Of a stretch of 64,000 nucleotides of DNA, positions 1 to 28,771 are shown piece after piece. The position numbers and the translations under genes were made by a program. The stretch is from Seriola aureovittata (lineage: Eukaryota > Chordata > Actinopteri > Carangiformes > Carangidae). The number at the start of each line of letters is the position of its first letter. Position 1 is the stretch's first letter. Under the pieces are notes generated by a model that had not been told where the DNA came from, did not search any database, and saw only the letters and a list, made by a program, of their open reading frames with translations. The stretch spans positions 9,056,001 through 9,120,000 of the forward strand of contig NC_079378.1 in the NCBI RefSeq assembly GCF_021018895.1, in the 5' to 3' direction.

Positions 1-2999
1 AAGTATGGCATCTACACTCGAGTCTCGCGGTACTACCCATGGATCAGTCAGACAACAGGGATTCAAATTAGCCACTAACAAATAGTCACACAAAGAACAC
101 AGCTGTCCGACAAGAAAACAACTGACCTTTTTCTGAGAAAGTGAAAGTTTTTCTTCTACTGAGACGAAGTGTTACGGTTAATTTGGACTTTTCAACTTTC
201 CAATAAAATATAATGAAAATATCTGAGAATTTTCATGTCTCTGTTTAAATATTGTTAACTAATACACTGAAGCTCATCATACAACTTGTGATCTCAGGTT
301 GAAGTTGGGCAGAGCTAGCAAGGCAAAAATTACTCACTCGTAGTGGAGTACTGCCGCTGGGGCAGGAATTAATATGAAAAGTGTTGCAACAGCAAGTAAG
401 TAAACAGGTGTTAATGCTAACATTAGCTATGTGGCAATAGCAAAACCTTCAAATAGCTCCTTTAAGTGTATCAGTAAACCATGGCAAACTGATTATTAAA
501 TGGTGCTCAGCCTTTATTAATGTTATTAATTCAACTCAGTCAGATCAGTTTGCAGCAGGAAGCAATGTCTTCCCCCCTTTATAACAGAAATAAATGGGTG
601 GCAAATTTTGTCTGACTGCACCATAAGTATGATGATATTTTGTTGCCCTAACAGGTACAACAAAATTAACCGCAGACTTAAGGAGATGTCAATCAAGCAC
701 AATCTGCACAGGCCAACATAGTCCTGAGAGGATCTCATCAGGCAGCATTAGTGAAGAAACTGTGTGGACTGTCAGTAAGCCAACTAGGACCTAAACTACA
801 TTATGTAGGAAAGAAATCACATCAGCCAGGTTGATTCAAATCAAATAATCCTGTGCTTATATTTTGGAAAATAATAATAATATACATTATGCGGTATAAT
901 ACAGGCTTTCACAATGATTCAAAATATCAAAAAAGTGCAACATGAGCAAAAGCAGCAAACACCAGTTTCAGGTACTTTGGAAAAGACGTACTGCAGCCTG
1001 ACTGATCAAATCTAATAAGAAGTTCTGTTGTTCGAGTACAGCCAGTGTTAGGTGGAGTTCAAATAAGTTCATCATGAAGAAATGTTACCCATTATTGAGC
1101 ATCATTAAGACACAGCTTATAAAGGCTGGCACTCACTATCAAGTGACTATGATCTTCCCACAGTGGCTGTGAAAAACTGTGAGGATGAATCTTTATTTAG
1201 TGTTAAAAGTTAAAAGTGTTAGGGTTGATGTCACCAGCAGGATTCGATTGAAGTAGGCCAGAGATTCATTCAAAGTCTGGAGGAATCTAATTTACCTTTT
1301 GTCACTTGATAACTGAGTGTCATCTGACTGTCCGAATAAGTGTTACCATTTAGATGACATCAACATCTAAAATTGAGATTTCTGCGTATTCTCATTTGAC
1401 TGTAGTTGACTCCAAAAGCTGTTAATTAAGTAATAACACTGTATTTTTCTGCCCTTGAGAGATTAACCCTCAGCACATGTTGTGGGGAAGTGGCTCGTTT
1501 TTACAACGTCAGACCGAGCAGTTTTAAAACCAGGCAGTTTTAAAGAAATGTAAATTGTCTCATCAGTTCAGCGCACCAAAATTTATATCAACAGTTATAA
1601 CAACTATAACAATTCAGTCGACAATTATTATTTCTACACTACTCTAATTACAGTTATTACCCAACACTGGGCGTAGTTTCCCTGTTGGTTTGTAATAGCA
1701 GTACAGGCAGAAATAAAGCAGTGGGCATGTGCAGTGATTTGTCCATGCAGAGCGGCAAACAAGGAGAGACATAAAGCTTGCCTCATCTCAGTGGTAACAG
1801 TGGTAACTAGTTGTAGAATTATCACCGATCAAAAGTCAGCAAAGTTCAAAATAAAACCGTTAACAAAAATAATATCACCATCAACGGCAGCAAAAGTAAA
1901 GAAAAACTAGACACGCTGGCTGACAACCAGTGAATGGTGATGTCTATTTACCCTGCATCTATCCTGCATCAGTACTGCAGTGCATTCATCTTGAGGACTG
2001 ACCAACAGTACGGTTCATCTCTTTTTCACATGAAACATTTTAACTTGTCATAGCGACGACGACGACTAATAACATTAACCATGTTTCCCAATGAGCCATC
2101 ACGCACCGGACCAAGGCCAAACCCAATGGAGCTATTATTAATATTACTTTTTTCACCAGTGTTTTCCTTCTCCTGCTACGACATGTTTGAATGCCGGGTG
2201 TGAAAAAGAATGATCGAGGGTATGCAGTGACATTTCCACACGCACATCCCTCACCAACATCAGAGCAGACAAAACAAACCTGCTATGGCTGCAAAGATCT
2301 GTAATATCTTCGCTCGGTTTTTTTTTTTTTGCTTATCGCGTTTTTTTTGTTTCACAGCTGACAGAAGTTGAGTGTCTGCTATTGCCACAAAGAGGCGGGG
2401 TAACCATGGTGATTTATGCATATAGAAACATCTCATGCATACCCTCTAGTGATGTAGCAGGTTACTGTTGGACAGAAAGACGATTTAAACTCATTCAAAA
2501 CAATGATAACACAAGGTAAAGCTATTTCCCATAAAGGAGGGTGTTACTGTATACAAAAAGAAGCCACAATGGTTAGCTGAGCTGTTTGGCACATGAACAG
2601 TAATGATATGTTGGTAGGCATACACATGATTTCTATGACATTTCATAAGAAAATAGAAATGATAAAAGTCTTGAACAAAAGTCTATTCTGTATGTATGAA
2701 TAAAAGTCCCCTGTTCAACATCTTCAGATAATCTACTGTTTTAATGCTGGAAAAAACAGATAAAGAAAAAAGAAGGCTCTGATATTGTGAGGTCCCATTT
2801 ATGTTCTGGCATTGATACAGTCTTCTGAGGTCCAGTCTGTAATTTACAGCCCTCTGAGGTGAACAGTGTCACAGTAGTTGGAAGAGTAAAGTTTGTGGTT
2901 GATGTTGTGCTTCAATCTCATGATGAATGTCTCGGACAGAGTCAGACGCCCCCCTCTGGTCAGGAAGCAGATGGAAAATGTGGGTCTGTGCATGCGTGT

Positions 3000-3033
<34 letters not shown>

Positions 3034-3126
3034 ATGCAGGGGTAATTAGGGAGAGAGTGAGCCAAATAAAAGACAAAAACAGAAGAATGGTCACAGGCGT
3101 CATCTATCCTCTGTTCTGATTGGCTC
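1..3126. other. No supported gene; flank and probable 3' UTR of mcf2
   Basis: This stretch lies beyond the mcf2 stop codon on that gene's 3' side. Only short ORFs without recognisable domains are seen. Part of it next to 3126 must be mcf2 3' UTR, but I see no clearly placed minus-strand polyadenylation signal close to the stop: a weak ATTAAA-type site reads on the minus strand near 2740, and an AATAAA on the minus strand near 1191. A GT microsatellite sits at 2994-3034. One short minus-strand segment near 330-350 resembles a terminal exon with an acceptor-like sequence, but it is too short to assign. Confidence 0.5.
2994..3034. repeat. (GT)n microsatellite
   Basis: A GT tract with one TTTG interruption lies about 90 bp past the mcf2 stop codon, so it is probably within the 3' UTR. 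Confidence 0.93.
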
Positions 3127-18137
<15,011 letters not shown>

Positions 18138-18340
18138 GGCTTTTGGCGTTTCCCTGTCCTTCCCGGGCCCGGGAAGTCTGCTGCGGGACGCGGTGTCGGG
18201 GGCGAGCAGCCGCAGCGATGGCACCGTAACCTACACTGCAGTGTCCGGGCGGGCCGAGCGGCGCGCTGAGTGCGCACCTCAGCAGACGCACTTCTGCTCT
18301 GGACCACGATGGCGGGGTGTGTTTCACTCACCTGACGTCA

Positions 18341-21300
18341 AAGCCCAAATAAGTTACCGCTCCAAAGCGCAAAATGTCCATGTGAGCATCAGTGAAGTTA
18401 CCGGACTGGACTATGATTTGCGTCTATTGTTTCCAAACAAGATCCAATGAAACACTGAGAGTCACACAATATAAAGAGAGATGGTCAGAGTGCTGTTGAA
18501 CCACTTACTGGATCCGCTAGATGGCGCTAGATATTTAGGAGATAGTGAGAAGCCACCTCTGGCTCACCTTTTGGCCTGATCGGGTTAACCAGTTAAAGTG
18601 CAAATTAATGGGCCCCTATATTGCCAAGCTCCCCCACCCTCTGTGCCTGCAGAGCCCCATCAAATACAGAGAGCAGATGATGAAAAAAAACTTCATAATT
18701 GTGCTTACAGACCAGTAGCCTATTATGCTGAGATAATTGGGACCAGTTTTTCTGTGCATAAATTAGCTTGTGGTCATTTTTGATGAAATACAACTTTAGG
18801 GATATGAACCATATGAGCACAAACAAAAATAACTGAGGTCTTAAAACTAAATTTTGACTGATAGGCCCCTCTGCAGGACATGAGATTAGTCAAAATATGG
18901 AGGACACGCTTCATTTCTATTATCTTAGATACTTTAGTGATTTCCATGTGTTGTATTTGCAACAAACACACAGTAACACACAGTGAACTTCTGTATTTAT
19001 ACTATTTCACCTGTACATTATGTCACATTGCCTCATCCCATTCGATCTAATTTTGTCTTGTTCATGTTTTTATACTCACCAGGCTTTATTTACCTCATCA
19101 GTCTGTCCTAACCCTTGAATAATTGATGGTGCTGGTTTTGCCCCTTGGCTGACACTCACACACATGAGGCACTCACATCTTTAGTGTGTGCTGAACTGAA
19201 AAACGGCTCAGCTGCCCACAGTGCCCTCACCCACTCATCCTAAATAAAACCTCTCAGCACATGGGGACATTGCCAACTTGGGCTTTGCTGACCAGGTGCT
19301 AAAATGGGATTTGTTTCACTCTATAAATGAAACACATAGAACAGACGTGACCATGTGACCATGTGTTTTTGTATTGTGCTGCAAGGTTTGGGTTATAATG
19401 AACACAAAAACAAAACTGTTCTCGCGTATGAGCAAATTCGTCACATTGACAACAGGACTGGAAAAAATAAATCCAAGTAACTCTTTATACTGAATTCAAA
19501 TGGTCCCTCAGGTACATGCCACCTGTCTTAATTACTTATGCATAGTTACCCAATCACTGCATTTTCCCCAGTGTGTGGTGCAGAGACAAGAGAATAAGTT
19601 AAAATAATACGATCACTTTAATAAAGCTGCATTTCAAGTTTTGTTTTGTCATTCAGCAATATTTATGGTAGCTATTTCAGTATGAGCTTACAAATATAGT
19701 GAATTATACACATCAAGAAGACTGTGTGTGTCTGACTCTCTGCAGGTTTTCAAACTGAAATTAGATATTTAGATGAAATACAGTTAAATGTCTTTTCTGT
19801 ATTTCTCTTATCATCTGTGTTCAGACAACTTCTTTCTCTCTGTCAAACCAAACCAAGGATGGCAATGCAGTGGGTTTTTAAACATGTATTTTGACTGTTA
19901 AGATTTGATTCTGTATATTTGTGTATATTTGTGTTTTGATTAAAATTGCACATACCACATTATTATTTTCTGATAGTTCTTCATATGTCAGTGATTCCAA
20001 AGTCTCTTCTCTCTCCCTCTCTTAATTAATTGAATACAAATGAGTGTGACCTTTTGTCACTCAGTCATGTGCTTAATTGGGATCCTTCTCAGAAAGAATG
20101 ATACTGTCACGTTGTGTTTAGGCTGAAGATCAAAAGGCTGAGAACCTGAGAAGCTGCACAGATTCCTGGAAACAAACTGCAGAGCAGTCAAAACAGTGAT
20201 TAGTTCGGAGGTGATCTGTTCAAATAAAACCTGAACCTACTTTTGTGTTTTAGTTTAACTTTGGCTAGTGTTGAGGCGGTAAGAAAGTTTATGTAACCGT
20301 GGAAATGTTTGTCTGCTTCATTGAATAATTGACTTTGTTTTCCCATTGCATCACTCAGATTGAAACAACCTGAACAACCAAATCCCCTGCGAGCAAACAA
20401 ACACCGTTAAGCCACAGACGTTACAGCACGGTAACCCATTGCCTTGTGGGGCGTCATGGTGGCCAAGAGGTCTCTCTGCTGACCATGGCTGGATTCCAGT
20501 GAAGGCCTTTTGACACATCCCGTTAACTGCTTAATAAATTAAATATTTCCATTTTATTTGATTAAATTGTATTTTTTTTTAAAACATCACCCAGTTGCCT
20601 TTATTGCTAAATGAAACCCCCAAGCCATCTGAACCAGTATATTTTCAACAATCCCCTTAAACTGGCCCTCATGTTCTCTGTCTTCAACATTAAAGAAAAT
20701 ATTTCTGCATGTGCCTGTTTTAGCACTTCACAAGAAAAGACACCTCTTATATGGCTGCGTCAGTGCATCGGTTGTAAAACAGCTTGGCTGGCTTGGTGTC
20801 TTTGTCAACTTTAACATATTGACTGGGAATTAAAATAAAGTTCTGCAGATTTGACCTTTCAACAGCTTGTTATAATGGACCTGTCAAAGGATTGGTGGGG
20901 TTTCAAAGGTCAAAAGGGAATCTATCTGGCGATTCTGCCTAATCTCTGGCACGGTCCTGAGACACCGTTGAATAAGGCAGCTTACTCTGACGTTGCCACC
21001 GATGCTCCCATCATCCGCACCGTAATGGGACTGGGAGCCCTTAATCTGCTGAGATCAGACAGACTGAAACAGTGAACACAAAGACCTACAGCTGTTACTT
21101 TACACACTTCTTTGCACTTTACCCGATTATTCCAAACGAAAGCTTTGAATTGTTGTTCAGATGTGTTGGTTCCTTGAAAATATATACTGTGAGTATTGGT
21201 AAATTGGACACTTTTGAAAAAATACTTCCCAATTACTTAACCCCTAACATGTTACCACTCTAAATATCTTGAGACTTATTCTGTAAGAAAATCTAAAAAT

Positions 21301-22560
21301 TATGGTGTTTTTTTATACAATACAAAACATAGCCACCATTCGAAACAACGCCATAGCATTTCCCGCATGAACTGCAGTGAACCAATGACAGCCTCAAAAA
21401 ACAAAACCTTGTCAGTACATAGAGTGAGACATTGAAGCAGCATTACTGGTTGTGCTAATGCAGCCGCTGCCAGTTACAAGCTAACAAGCTAACAAATAAC
21501 ATGAACAAATAAAAGATGCGAACTACGCTTACGTTCTGATACGTCTGCTAGTCAATGATTTTTGTGCACAACAAACTCCTCATCTGAGTCCAATGTTTCC
21601 TTTAACACTAATGCGCTCTGGCAGAAAACTCTGAAGGCGAAATTTTCTCGCGTGCGCTAAAACGTGGCTATGCCAGCTCTGTAGCTTAGCTCCAGCAAGC
21701 TATAGCTGATAACATATTCATGAGAAATTATATTTAATAGTTTAGAAAAGTTGTCTCTCTCATGACACCATGTATTTCGTGATCTTTAAAAAACATATTT
21801 CCCCCATCAAAATTACTGAAAGCAAAGTCCCATTTTAACAGGCTAGTGGCAAAATGGGATACTATCAAAACTGACATTTCTCAGACAGGTGAAAGTAGTA
21901 TGTAATTAATTCATAGTAATTTTGATGCACAATTGCATCCCATCAAAATATACTGGAATTAAACAATGTGTATTTAATAGTATAGTATAGTATTTATTAA
22001 TATTTTTATAAGCTCAACCATTTTTATGTCAAAACACTATGTCACTGTGATTCGTGGATCACACTGACACACTGGAAGTGTCAACTGCACATGATACCAC
22101 ATGTGTCATATTCATATGTCCATTTTTCCTTATCAAATGCCTTTTCAGCAATGTATTCCTTGAAAAAAATATTCTTAGAAAAGCTTAACTATCCCAATTT
22201 ACCAGATGTCACAACAGGCAGTTAAAATAAAAGCTTTTCTTTATTGTCGTCTCTTTGATCAAATACGCATACTTCCCTCATTTACTGGTGGGAGAAATGT
22301 GTCTGAAGTTTCACATTGTTGATTAGGCAATAAGGAAAGGTCACAGCTAAGATGCAGCTCACAGATAAATCAGGCTAATAATAGCAGTTTGAAAGGCTAT
22401 TATTAAACATAAGTGAACCAACACATATAGCAGTAACCCTTATGTCATGATAAATCCAGGCCTTTTTGACAAAAAAAAATCACGATGCTCTTTCTCAGAG
22501 AAATTAACCCTGATTTTAAAAAGGTTATGACCCTGATTTATTCTCCCTTCAGAATTAAAG
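18341..22560. other. Intergenic region between mcf2 and arr3, no gene seen
   Basis: This 4.2 kb of mostly AT-rich DNA lies between divergent mcf2 and arr3. Short ORFs show no domains and no credible splice-linked coding exons. The part around 21340-21720 has the look of dispersed repeat sequence (GCTAACAAGCTAACA and nearby motifs), but I cannot name a family. Regulatory elements for either gene could lie here; none is identifiable except the arr3 proximal promoter just to the right. Confidence 0.6.
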
Positions 22561-22589
22561 GAAACTTGATTGGTTTGTGGAGGAGCAGA

Positions 22590-22801
22590 GGGGGATTATC
22601 AGCCTACTACAACCATAGCCATGTGGCGACTATGTAGTTGTATGGCTGTCCCTGTGATTTAGCTGGCTGGTATTTTTAAACCCTTTGTAGTCCAAAAAAG
22701 CCATCCACTGATTGCTTAACTGGATTATGAGGCAGGCAACGACAATAATAATGGACCGGTTAAACCCGAAGGATGCCGACAGAGTGGCTGTAGGTATAAA
22801 A
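22590..22801 (+). promoter_or_regulatory. arr3: arr3 proximal promoter: two CRX/OTX-type sites and a TATA box
   Basis: TATAAAA at 22795-22801 sits about 25-30 bp before the expected start of a non-coding first exon. GGATTAT occurs at 22593-22599 and again at 22722-22728. GGATTA (TAATCC) is the core recognised by the photoreceptor homeodomain factors CRX/OTX. Paired sites within 210 bp of a TATA box fit a photoreceptor-specific gene. That these sites are functional is inference. Confidence 0.72.
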
Positions 22802-22824
22802 GGGGAGCTCAACTGTTGCAGACC

Positions 22825-22879
22825 GCACTTTCAGCTTACCCTGACACACTCTACCAAGATCCTAGACAGCTGAGGAGAG
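22825..22879 (+). other. arr3: arr3 non-coding exon 1 (5' UTR)
   Basis: A GAGAG|gtaagt donor at 22879/22880 follows the TATA box by about 80 bp. The next acceptor, aacag at 24555, opens the exon with the start codon. The 5' boundary is approximate, from the expected distance to the TATA box. Intron 1 (22880-24555) contains a (GGAT)n repeat and no gene. Confidence 0.65.
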
Positions 22880-22906
22880 GTAAGTCTTCCTTATGTCTTC
22901 TCCTTC

Positions 22907-22976
22907 TGGATGGATGAATGGATGGATGGATGGATGGATGGATGGATGGATGGATGGATGGAAGGATTGATGGATG
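22907..22976. repeat. (GGAT)n tetranucleotide repeat
   Basis: About 17 units of GGAT with a few variants lie just inside arr3 intron 1, starting 27 bp after the exon 1 donor. Confidence 0.95.
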
Positions 22977-24579
22977 CCTAATGAGGAAAAACAATGGGCT
23001 CATGCTTGAAAGATTACATACAACCATGGTGGTTCAGGGTCGCTGATGTGTATTTGGGTATGTTGGTACTCAACCTGATTCCATTACACTGTAAAGTTTT
23101 TTGCAGGCTATCATATACACAGTTTCTAAAAGGGGTTATATGGTCCATTTCAATTTCTACAACAGATAATGTGATGCCTGTTATGGGCAAATCATTACAC
23201 CAGCCTGGTCACGAAACGTAATGCATCTCTGTTTTTGGATTGTATTAAAGCAACATAAAATATTCATAGTGCTTTTACAGTTAAACCCTGATTGAAAGCT
23301 TCAAGTGCTGCCAGATAATAGATTAGTAAAATAAACAAATCACCTGTCTTCTGTAGTTTTCCCTGTGTGAAATGCTGTCGGAGGATAAACTGGCTAAATT
23401 GAAGGAGAGATCTGACATCAAGTCTCCAAAGTTATCTGCAGACAACAGCCACCATCAGTTGTGCTAAACTGAGCAATGATCATAAGAGAAAATTTACCCC
23501 GTATTCATTCAAAATATTAGATTTATTACTGTTAATATTATATTACTGGATAGGTTGAGAAGCAAGAATCAAAGAAAAGCTTGATTTAATTCATTAACAT
23601 TTAAAGAAGGTATTTCATAACACTCAGCCACTCAGAACTGAAGGAAGCAACTGTGCTGTTCCTCTACATGGTGCTGAAATGTACACAGCCCATGTTCCTG
23701 AATCCACACAGTTGCTTTGAACTGGAGGTTCCTTCTGAACCAAACAAGTCACCCTTCTCCTCCATGCATGTACCCACCACAGCAATCTCTGGGTATGTCC
23801 ATATTCACTCTCTCGTTCCCTTTCCACCTTAAAAAAAAGCTGGTAACTGTATCATTAAGTGATCCCCAATATTAGGATACGTCACCTAATTCGTACAGTG
23901 TTGCATTAATAGTTAACTTTTACAGCTGCATGCAGAACTCGCTAATAAGTAAGACCAAACAGTCTAAGGACAGTAGATGAAGCCTCAAAGTAAAGCAGGT
24001 AAACACCTCTGACGGCTCTCCAGTTGAATTTGAAATATTGATCAACAACGATACAAATACTCACAACTCTTTTAACCTTTCTGTTATAATCCTAGAGTTA
24101 TAGAGGGCTACTGTTAGGACTTAGTGTCTCATTAACTCCAGGAATACTACAGCAAGTCACTGAATGGATTTTATCCATTTAACCGTCCTTGAACAGTCAA
24201 CTCGACTTTGGCAGCTGCTGTTTCATTTGAGGGAACACACTGTGACATAATCTGGAGTGCCATGTAAATCTGACTCAGAGTTGCAGTGTGAGGCCTGTGT
24301 CTATGGGATGGGAGCCTGTTAGAAGATACACAATAACAGTTAACAGCTTTAGCCCAGGAGCCCCAACACTGATGGTGTAATCTCATCCCAAAGGATTAAC
24401 CTTCTGTACCTTCAAAAGAAAAAACATTACTCCAGCTGCCTAAGAGGTGACAGTTGGTGAAGGATCAATGTCTTAATCCCAATAACTGACTGATGCTGCT
24501 GATGATGCTCCTAACAACATAAAGTTACATCTATTTTTTTCTTTCCTCCCAACAGAAACCCTCATAAAATCATCCAGAG

Positions 24580-27500
24580 ATGGCAAAGTAAGTGTTGTTT
24601 TCCTGTTGTTATTGTCCATCTGTCGCCCAAAAGTAGTTCTCTTAAAAATCAAAGCAATGCAACTTCCCAAATATAATAATCAAAAGTGTACTAATGGGAA
24701 GCTTGGTATCTTTTCATGAAAACAAATGGAAAGACCCAGGTCAGCCAACTCCTAGAAGTCACGAGTAGTTTAAAAGTATTTATTTAAGGCTCGTAAAGGC
24801 TTAGTCAGTTGATGCGTCAGTTCAGACGGGGTCTCAAGAATTATCTTTCTGGGATCACACTGGTAATCAGCTCTTTGGGCACCCTGTTGCACCATTTGTA
24901 GCTCCCTCACCTGGGCGTGCCTTTCAATCCAGGCGAAATGAGGTAAAGCTGCTCCACACTTAGCTATTCCTAACTGGATAAAAGGAATAAGGGATTACAG
25001 GCCCTTCTGCCACTCGCCAAGGAAACTACTTTACCTTCAGAGTCTAAAACTAATCATTATTTTATCTGATTAATCCAGACAGTTGCATTCACAAGCCACT
25101 TACTGGAAGATATGATGAAGGATGGAAAATTATAAATACAGATTGATAGATTAAAACCAAATAGTCCTAAAGTGTTGTTTCTCTTCCTATTTTTCACAGG
25201 GTTTTCAAGAAGACCAGTGGAAACGGAGGGGTAAGTCTACACTTGATGATTTGGATTGATTTTTTTCTCATGTTTTGGTTTGCATTGTTTTTTTTCATCA
25301 ATGGAAAATTAATGAAACTATCAACAGAGTTTGAAACACTCAGCTGTTTTCCTTTCTGTCTTCTTAGCTGACCCTCTACCTGGGGAAGAGAGACTATGTG
25401 GACCATATGTCCTCAGTGGACAAAGTTGGTACGTTCCTTCTCCAGCGTGTGCATGTGTCTGTCAGTGTGCAGCTGCTTGAGGGTGATAAATATAACATTT
25501 TTCTGTAATACCGCTTCCTTTACAGATGGTGTTGTAAAGCTGGACCCAGCAGACTTTGGAGACAGAAAAGGTAGCGTCATTAAAAATTCCCATTTTCAAA
25601 GCCGTAGAAATACAAAACCTTCACAAGTCCCTTGGAGATGCAAGATACAATAATAAAATAATAAATCTACAATTTTGTGTTGACAGTGTTTGTGCAGCTG
25701 GCATGTGCCTTCCGTTATGGCAGCGACGACCTGGACGTGATAGGCCTGTGCTTCAGGAAGGACATCTGGATCCAACACGTCCAGATCTACCCTGAGAATC
25801 ACAAACCCGAACTGAGCGCCATGCATGACACCCTGCTGAAGAAGGCTGGGGACAACGCACACGCCTTCTCTTTTGAAGTATGTGACAACATGTCCAGTTA
25901 CAAGTGTAAAGAGTTTAAACCCATTAAATCTGTTCAGCACTCTTCAGGTGTCAAGGTTGAAGTGAAAGTGATTCATGACCACAACACTATCAATTATTAA
26001 CTGGGTTATTACATTCAACTGCTTGTTTGATATATTCAAAATTAAGTAGACGATAAATATAACTCGTATATTTAGAAATAAATGTTCATCTTTCTCTCCA
26101 GATTCCCAACAACCTGCCATGCTCAGTCTCTCTGCAACCTGGACCTGATGACCAGGGGAAGGTAAATCTCTTGTTAATCTGCTAACACCATTCACCTTCA
26201 CAATTAAACAGATTTCATCCCATAACCTTAGCGTGTATAGTATAGTAACTGTATTTTTTTTCTTTTTTTTTTTTTGCTTTCCAGGCTTGTGGTGTCGACT
26301 TTGAGGTCAAAACTTACCTTGCCAAGGAAAAGAGCAACCCAGATGAGAAGATCGAGAAGAAGTGAGTTCTCTTTCCTTTTCACCATCTCTTTGTTTTCTC
26401 TCATATTCCAAGCGTTTTTTTTTTTTTTATATGTACTATTCTGCCTAACTAACAATTTCTCTACTCCATCTTTCTTCTTCATTTCTGTCTGACAGGGACA
26501 CTGCTCGCCTTATCATTCGTAAAATCCAGTTCGCTCCCTCTGAGGTCGGCGCCGGGCCCAAGGCTGATATCTGCAAAAGCTTCATGATGTCCGACAAGCC
26601 CGTTCACCTAGAAGCTGCGATGGAAAAAGATGTACAGTTGCAAAACTTTTTTTCTGCTATACAAAATATTTGTCATGTTTCCAGCGTGAGTCTGAGTCCA
26701 GGCTGAGAGTATGTTATCCTGACCATTCAAACACCATTTGCCTCCATTAATCCTTCCTGGTTTTGACCACAGCTCTATTTCCACGGTGAAGCAATCCCAA
26801 TCAAAATCAAAATCAACAACGAGAGCAACAAAACAGTCAAGAAATTCAAAGTCACTGGTGGGTTCCTCTGTTAATAGAAATAACATGACTGTTACTTAAA
26901 GAATTAAACAAATACTTTGTCTCACTCTCTGTGTCTTCATTCTTCTCTTCTCACAGTGGACCAAACCACAGACATTGTCCTCTACTCTGCAGACAAATAC
27001 ACCAAAGCTGTTTTTACCCAAGAGTTTGGGTACGTGTACAGAAGACTGAGAGTACTCAACACACAGCAAATATCAAACATCAGAAAGTAGCTGTGACAAA
27101 GCATGTGTTTATGCGTGGATCTGTTTGTGTTTCCTCCTCCGCAGAGAGACAGTGGATCCCAGTGGCACCTACGAGAACACTCTGACCATCACCCCCCTGC
27201 TGGCTGACAACAAGGAGAAAAGAGGTCTGGCGCTGGATGGACGGCTGAAGGATGAGGACACTAACTTGGCCTCCACCACCATGTAAGTGCGCAAACACAG
27301 CAGACAGGTCTAAAGTAGGATTTACATGTGATTCATTTGATTACCGCTGGAAAGTCTGGACAATTAGGGATATTTACTGGAGTAGTTATCTCCTCTGTGA
27401 CCGACATCTTTGCACATAATGCAATCCACTTTGTAGTTTTACATTTACAGTAGCCTTTTTCTTGCATGTCACTCATTGTCCATGATGTCTTGTAGAAGTA

Positions 27501-28771
27501 CGCTTAACTACATTAAACCTTCTAATCCCTCAAATCCTTGTAATTCTTCTTCACCAAAGGCTGCGACAGGGTGTCGAAAAAGATGTGCTGGGAATCCTGG
27601 TTTCCTACAAGATTAAAATTAACCTGATGGTGGCTGGAGGAGGGTGAGTGCCTGCTCCTGTTCAAGCATTTTTGGCACATGAAAACTCACTAAATGATTG
27701 AATGGAGTGAAATTAACCAGAACAATCTTATGATGTCCCTCCTTGTCCTCCTGTAGCCTGCTGGGCGGCCTCACAGCCAGGTGAGTACCATCCATTAACT
27801 ATTACTGTATATCACAACCCATACAGCCAATTAACAGTGATTACCAATTATCTGTATGATTCTGATTGGTTGGTTTATTTTATCTGCAGTGACGTCACAG
27901 TGGAGCTGCCATTGATGCTCATGCATCCCAAGCCTGCAGGTATTTTATTTATTAACACACATACAAATGTCTGATCTGTCTGCACAGTAAATGTTACTGC
28001 TATCAATGCACCCCACAGTTTACATGCTGTCTATTGTAAGGATTTCACGCTCTCACCCTTTTCTCTTTTCTTCCTTTTACATCAACCTCCCTTCCAAACT
28101 GAGCAGAGTAAAGACAGCTAGTGAAGTAAGTACCAAATTGCTTTTAGTTTTGGAGCCATCGCCCAGAAATCATATTGTTGAAATTTATGGTGAAGTTACC
28201 GGTTACTTTCCTTTGGGCATTTTTTTTCTTTTGGGCAACAGTTCAGCCTTTTTTAAATATATCTTTTGTTCTTACTCTTACAGTGTCTTGAAAGAAAACT
28301 CCCCTATAGATGAGGTGAGGTTACGAAACACAGTGTTAACAATTAACAATTATAATCCAAGAATTCAATATGTATTATTCTGAAATAAGACATTCTACAT
28401 AATGACTAAGTTTAGTTTTGGTAAGTTAAGTATATTTTGATGCTATTAACTTTTCTTAAGGAAAACTGTGCATGCATGACTTTTACTTGTACCAGAGTAT
28501 CACTACACTGTGGTATGGCAATAAATAGTCAGTATTATTGCCTAATGTCAATAAAATCTTGATAAAAGCAAAAATCTAAATTAATTAAAACTTCCAGGAC
28601 ATTAAAAATGAATAACTGAGCATGGTTTTATGTTATACAAAGATAAGAGATCTTTTTCACTTTTTAATTTTTACTGATATTATCCATGTAATAATGGTGT
28701 CCTAAACTTATCTTTGTTTACTTCTTTTTAGAAAGGATGTTACCCTGGAGGCCGAGAAGAAACCCATATAA
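24580..28771 (+). CDS. arr3: arr3, cone/visual-type arrestin
   Basis: Arrestin-3 binds light-activated, phosphorylated cone opsin and stops signalling in photoreceptors. Fourteen exons join in frame for 354 residues: 24580-24587, 25200-25230, 25368-25428, 25526-25570, 25687-25877, 26102-26161, 26285-26361, 26496-26631, 26773-26857, 26957-27029, 27145-27282, 27560-27643, 27757-27780, 27890-27939. Visible features are the phosphate-sensing KVFKKTS start, the finger loop after [18 protein letters not shown] with the polar-core Arg, [11 protein letters not shown], the lariat loop [14 protein letters not shown] and [16 protein letters not shown]. It resembles ARR3 more than rod SAG or beta-arrestins. 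Which teleost copy (arr3a or arr3b) it is cannot be settled. The tail after residue 354 is ambiguous and annotated separately; 28771 is the stop of the longest tail model. Confidence 0.92.
28107..28771 (+). CDS. arr3: arr3 candidate C-tail exons, reading frame unresolved
   Basis: Three candidate exons follow HPKPA: 28109-28125 (acceptor gcagag; VKTASE), 28284-28314 (acceptor cttacag) and the last exon from 28736 ([11 protein letters not shown], stop at 28769-28771). Joined in order, the 31 nt middle exon is read out of frame and stops at 28311-28313. Skipping it gives [14 protein letters not shown], like the SEDIVIEE tail of ARR3. In another frame the middle exon reads ENSPIDE and continues into DVTLEAE, like the DENFVFEEF tail of rod arrestin, but the preceding exon cannot supply that phase without a stop. 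Confidence 0.5.

Noticed and set aside
325..350. Minus-strand terminal-exon-like segment reading RQYSTTSE-stop after a cccag acceptor
   Set aside because: Only eight codons with no second exon to support it.
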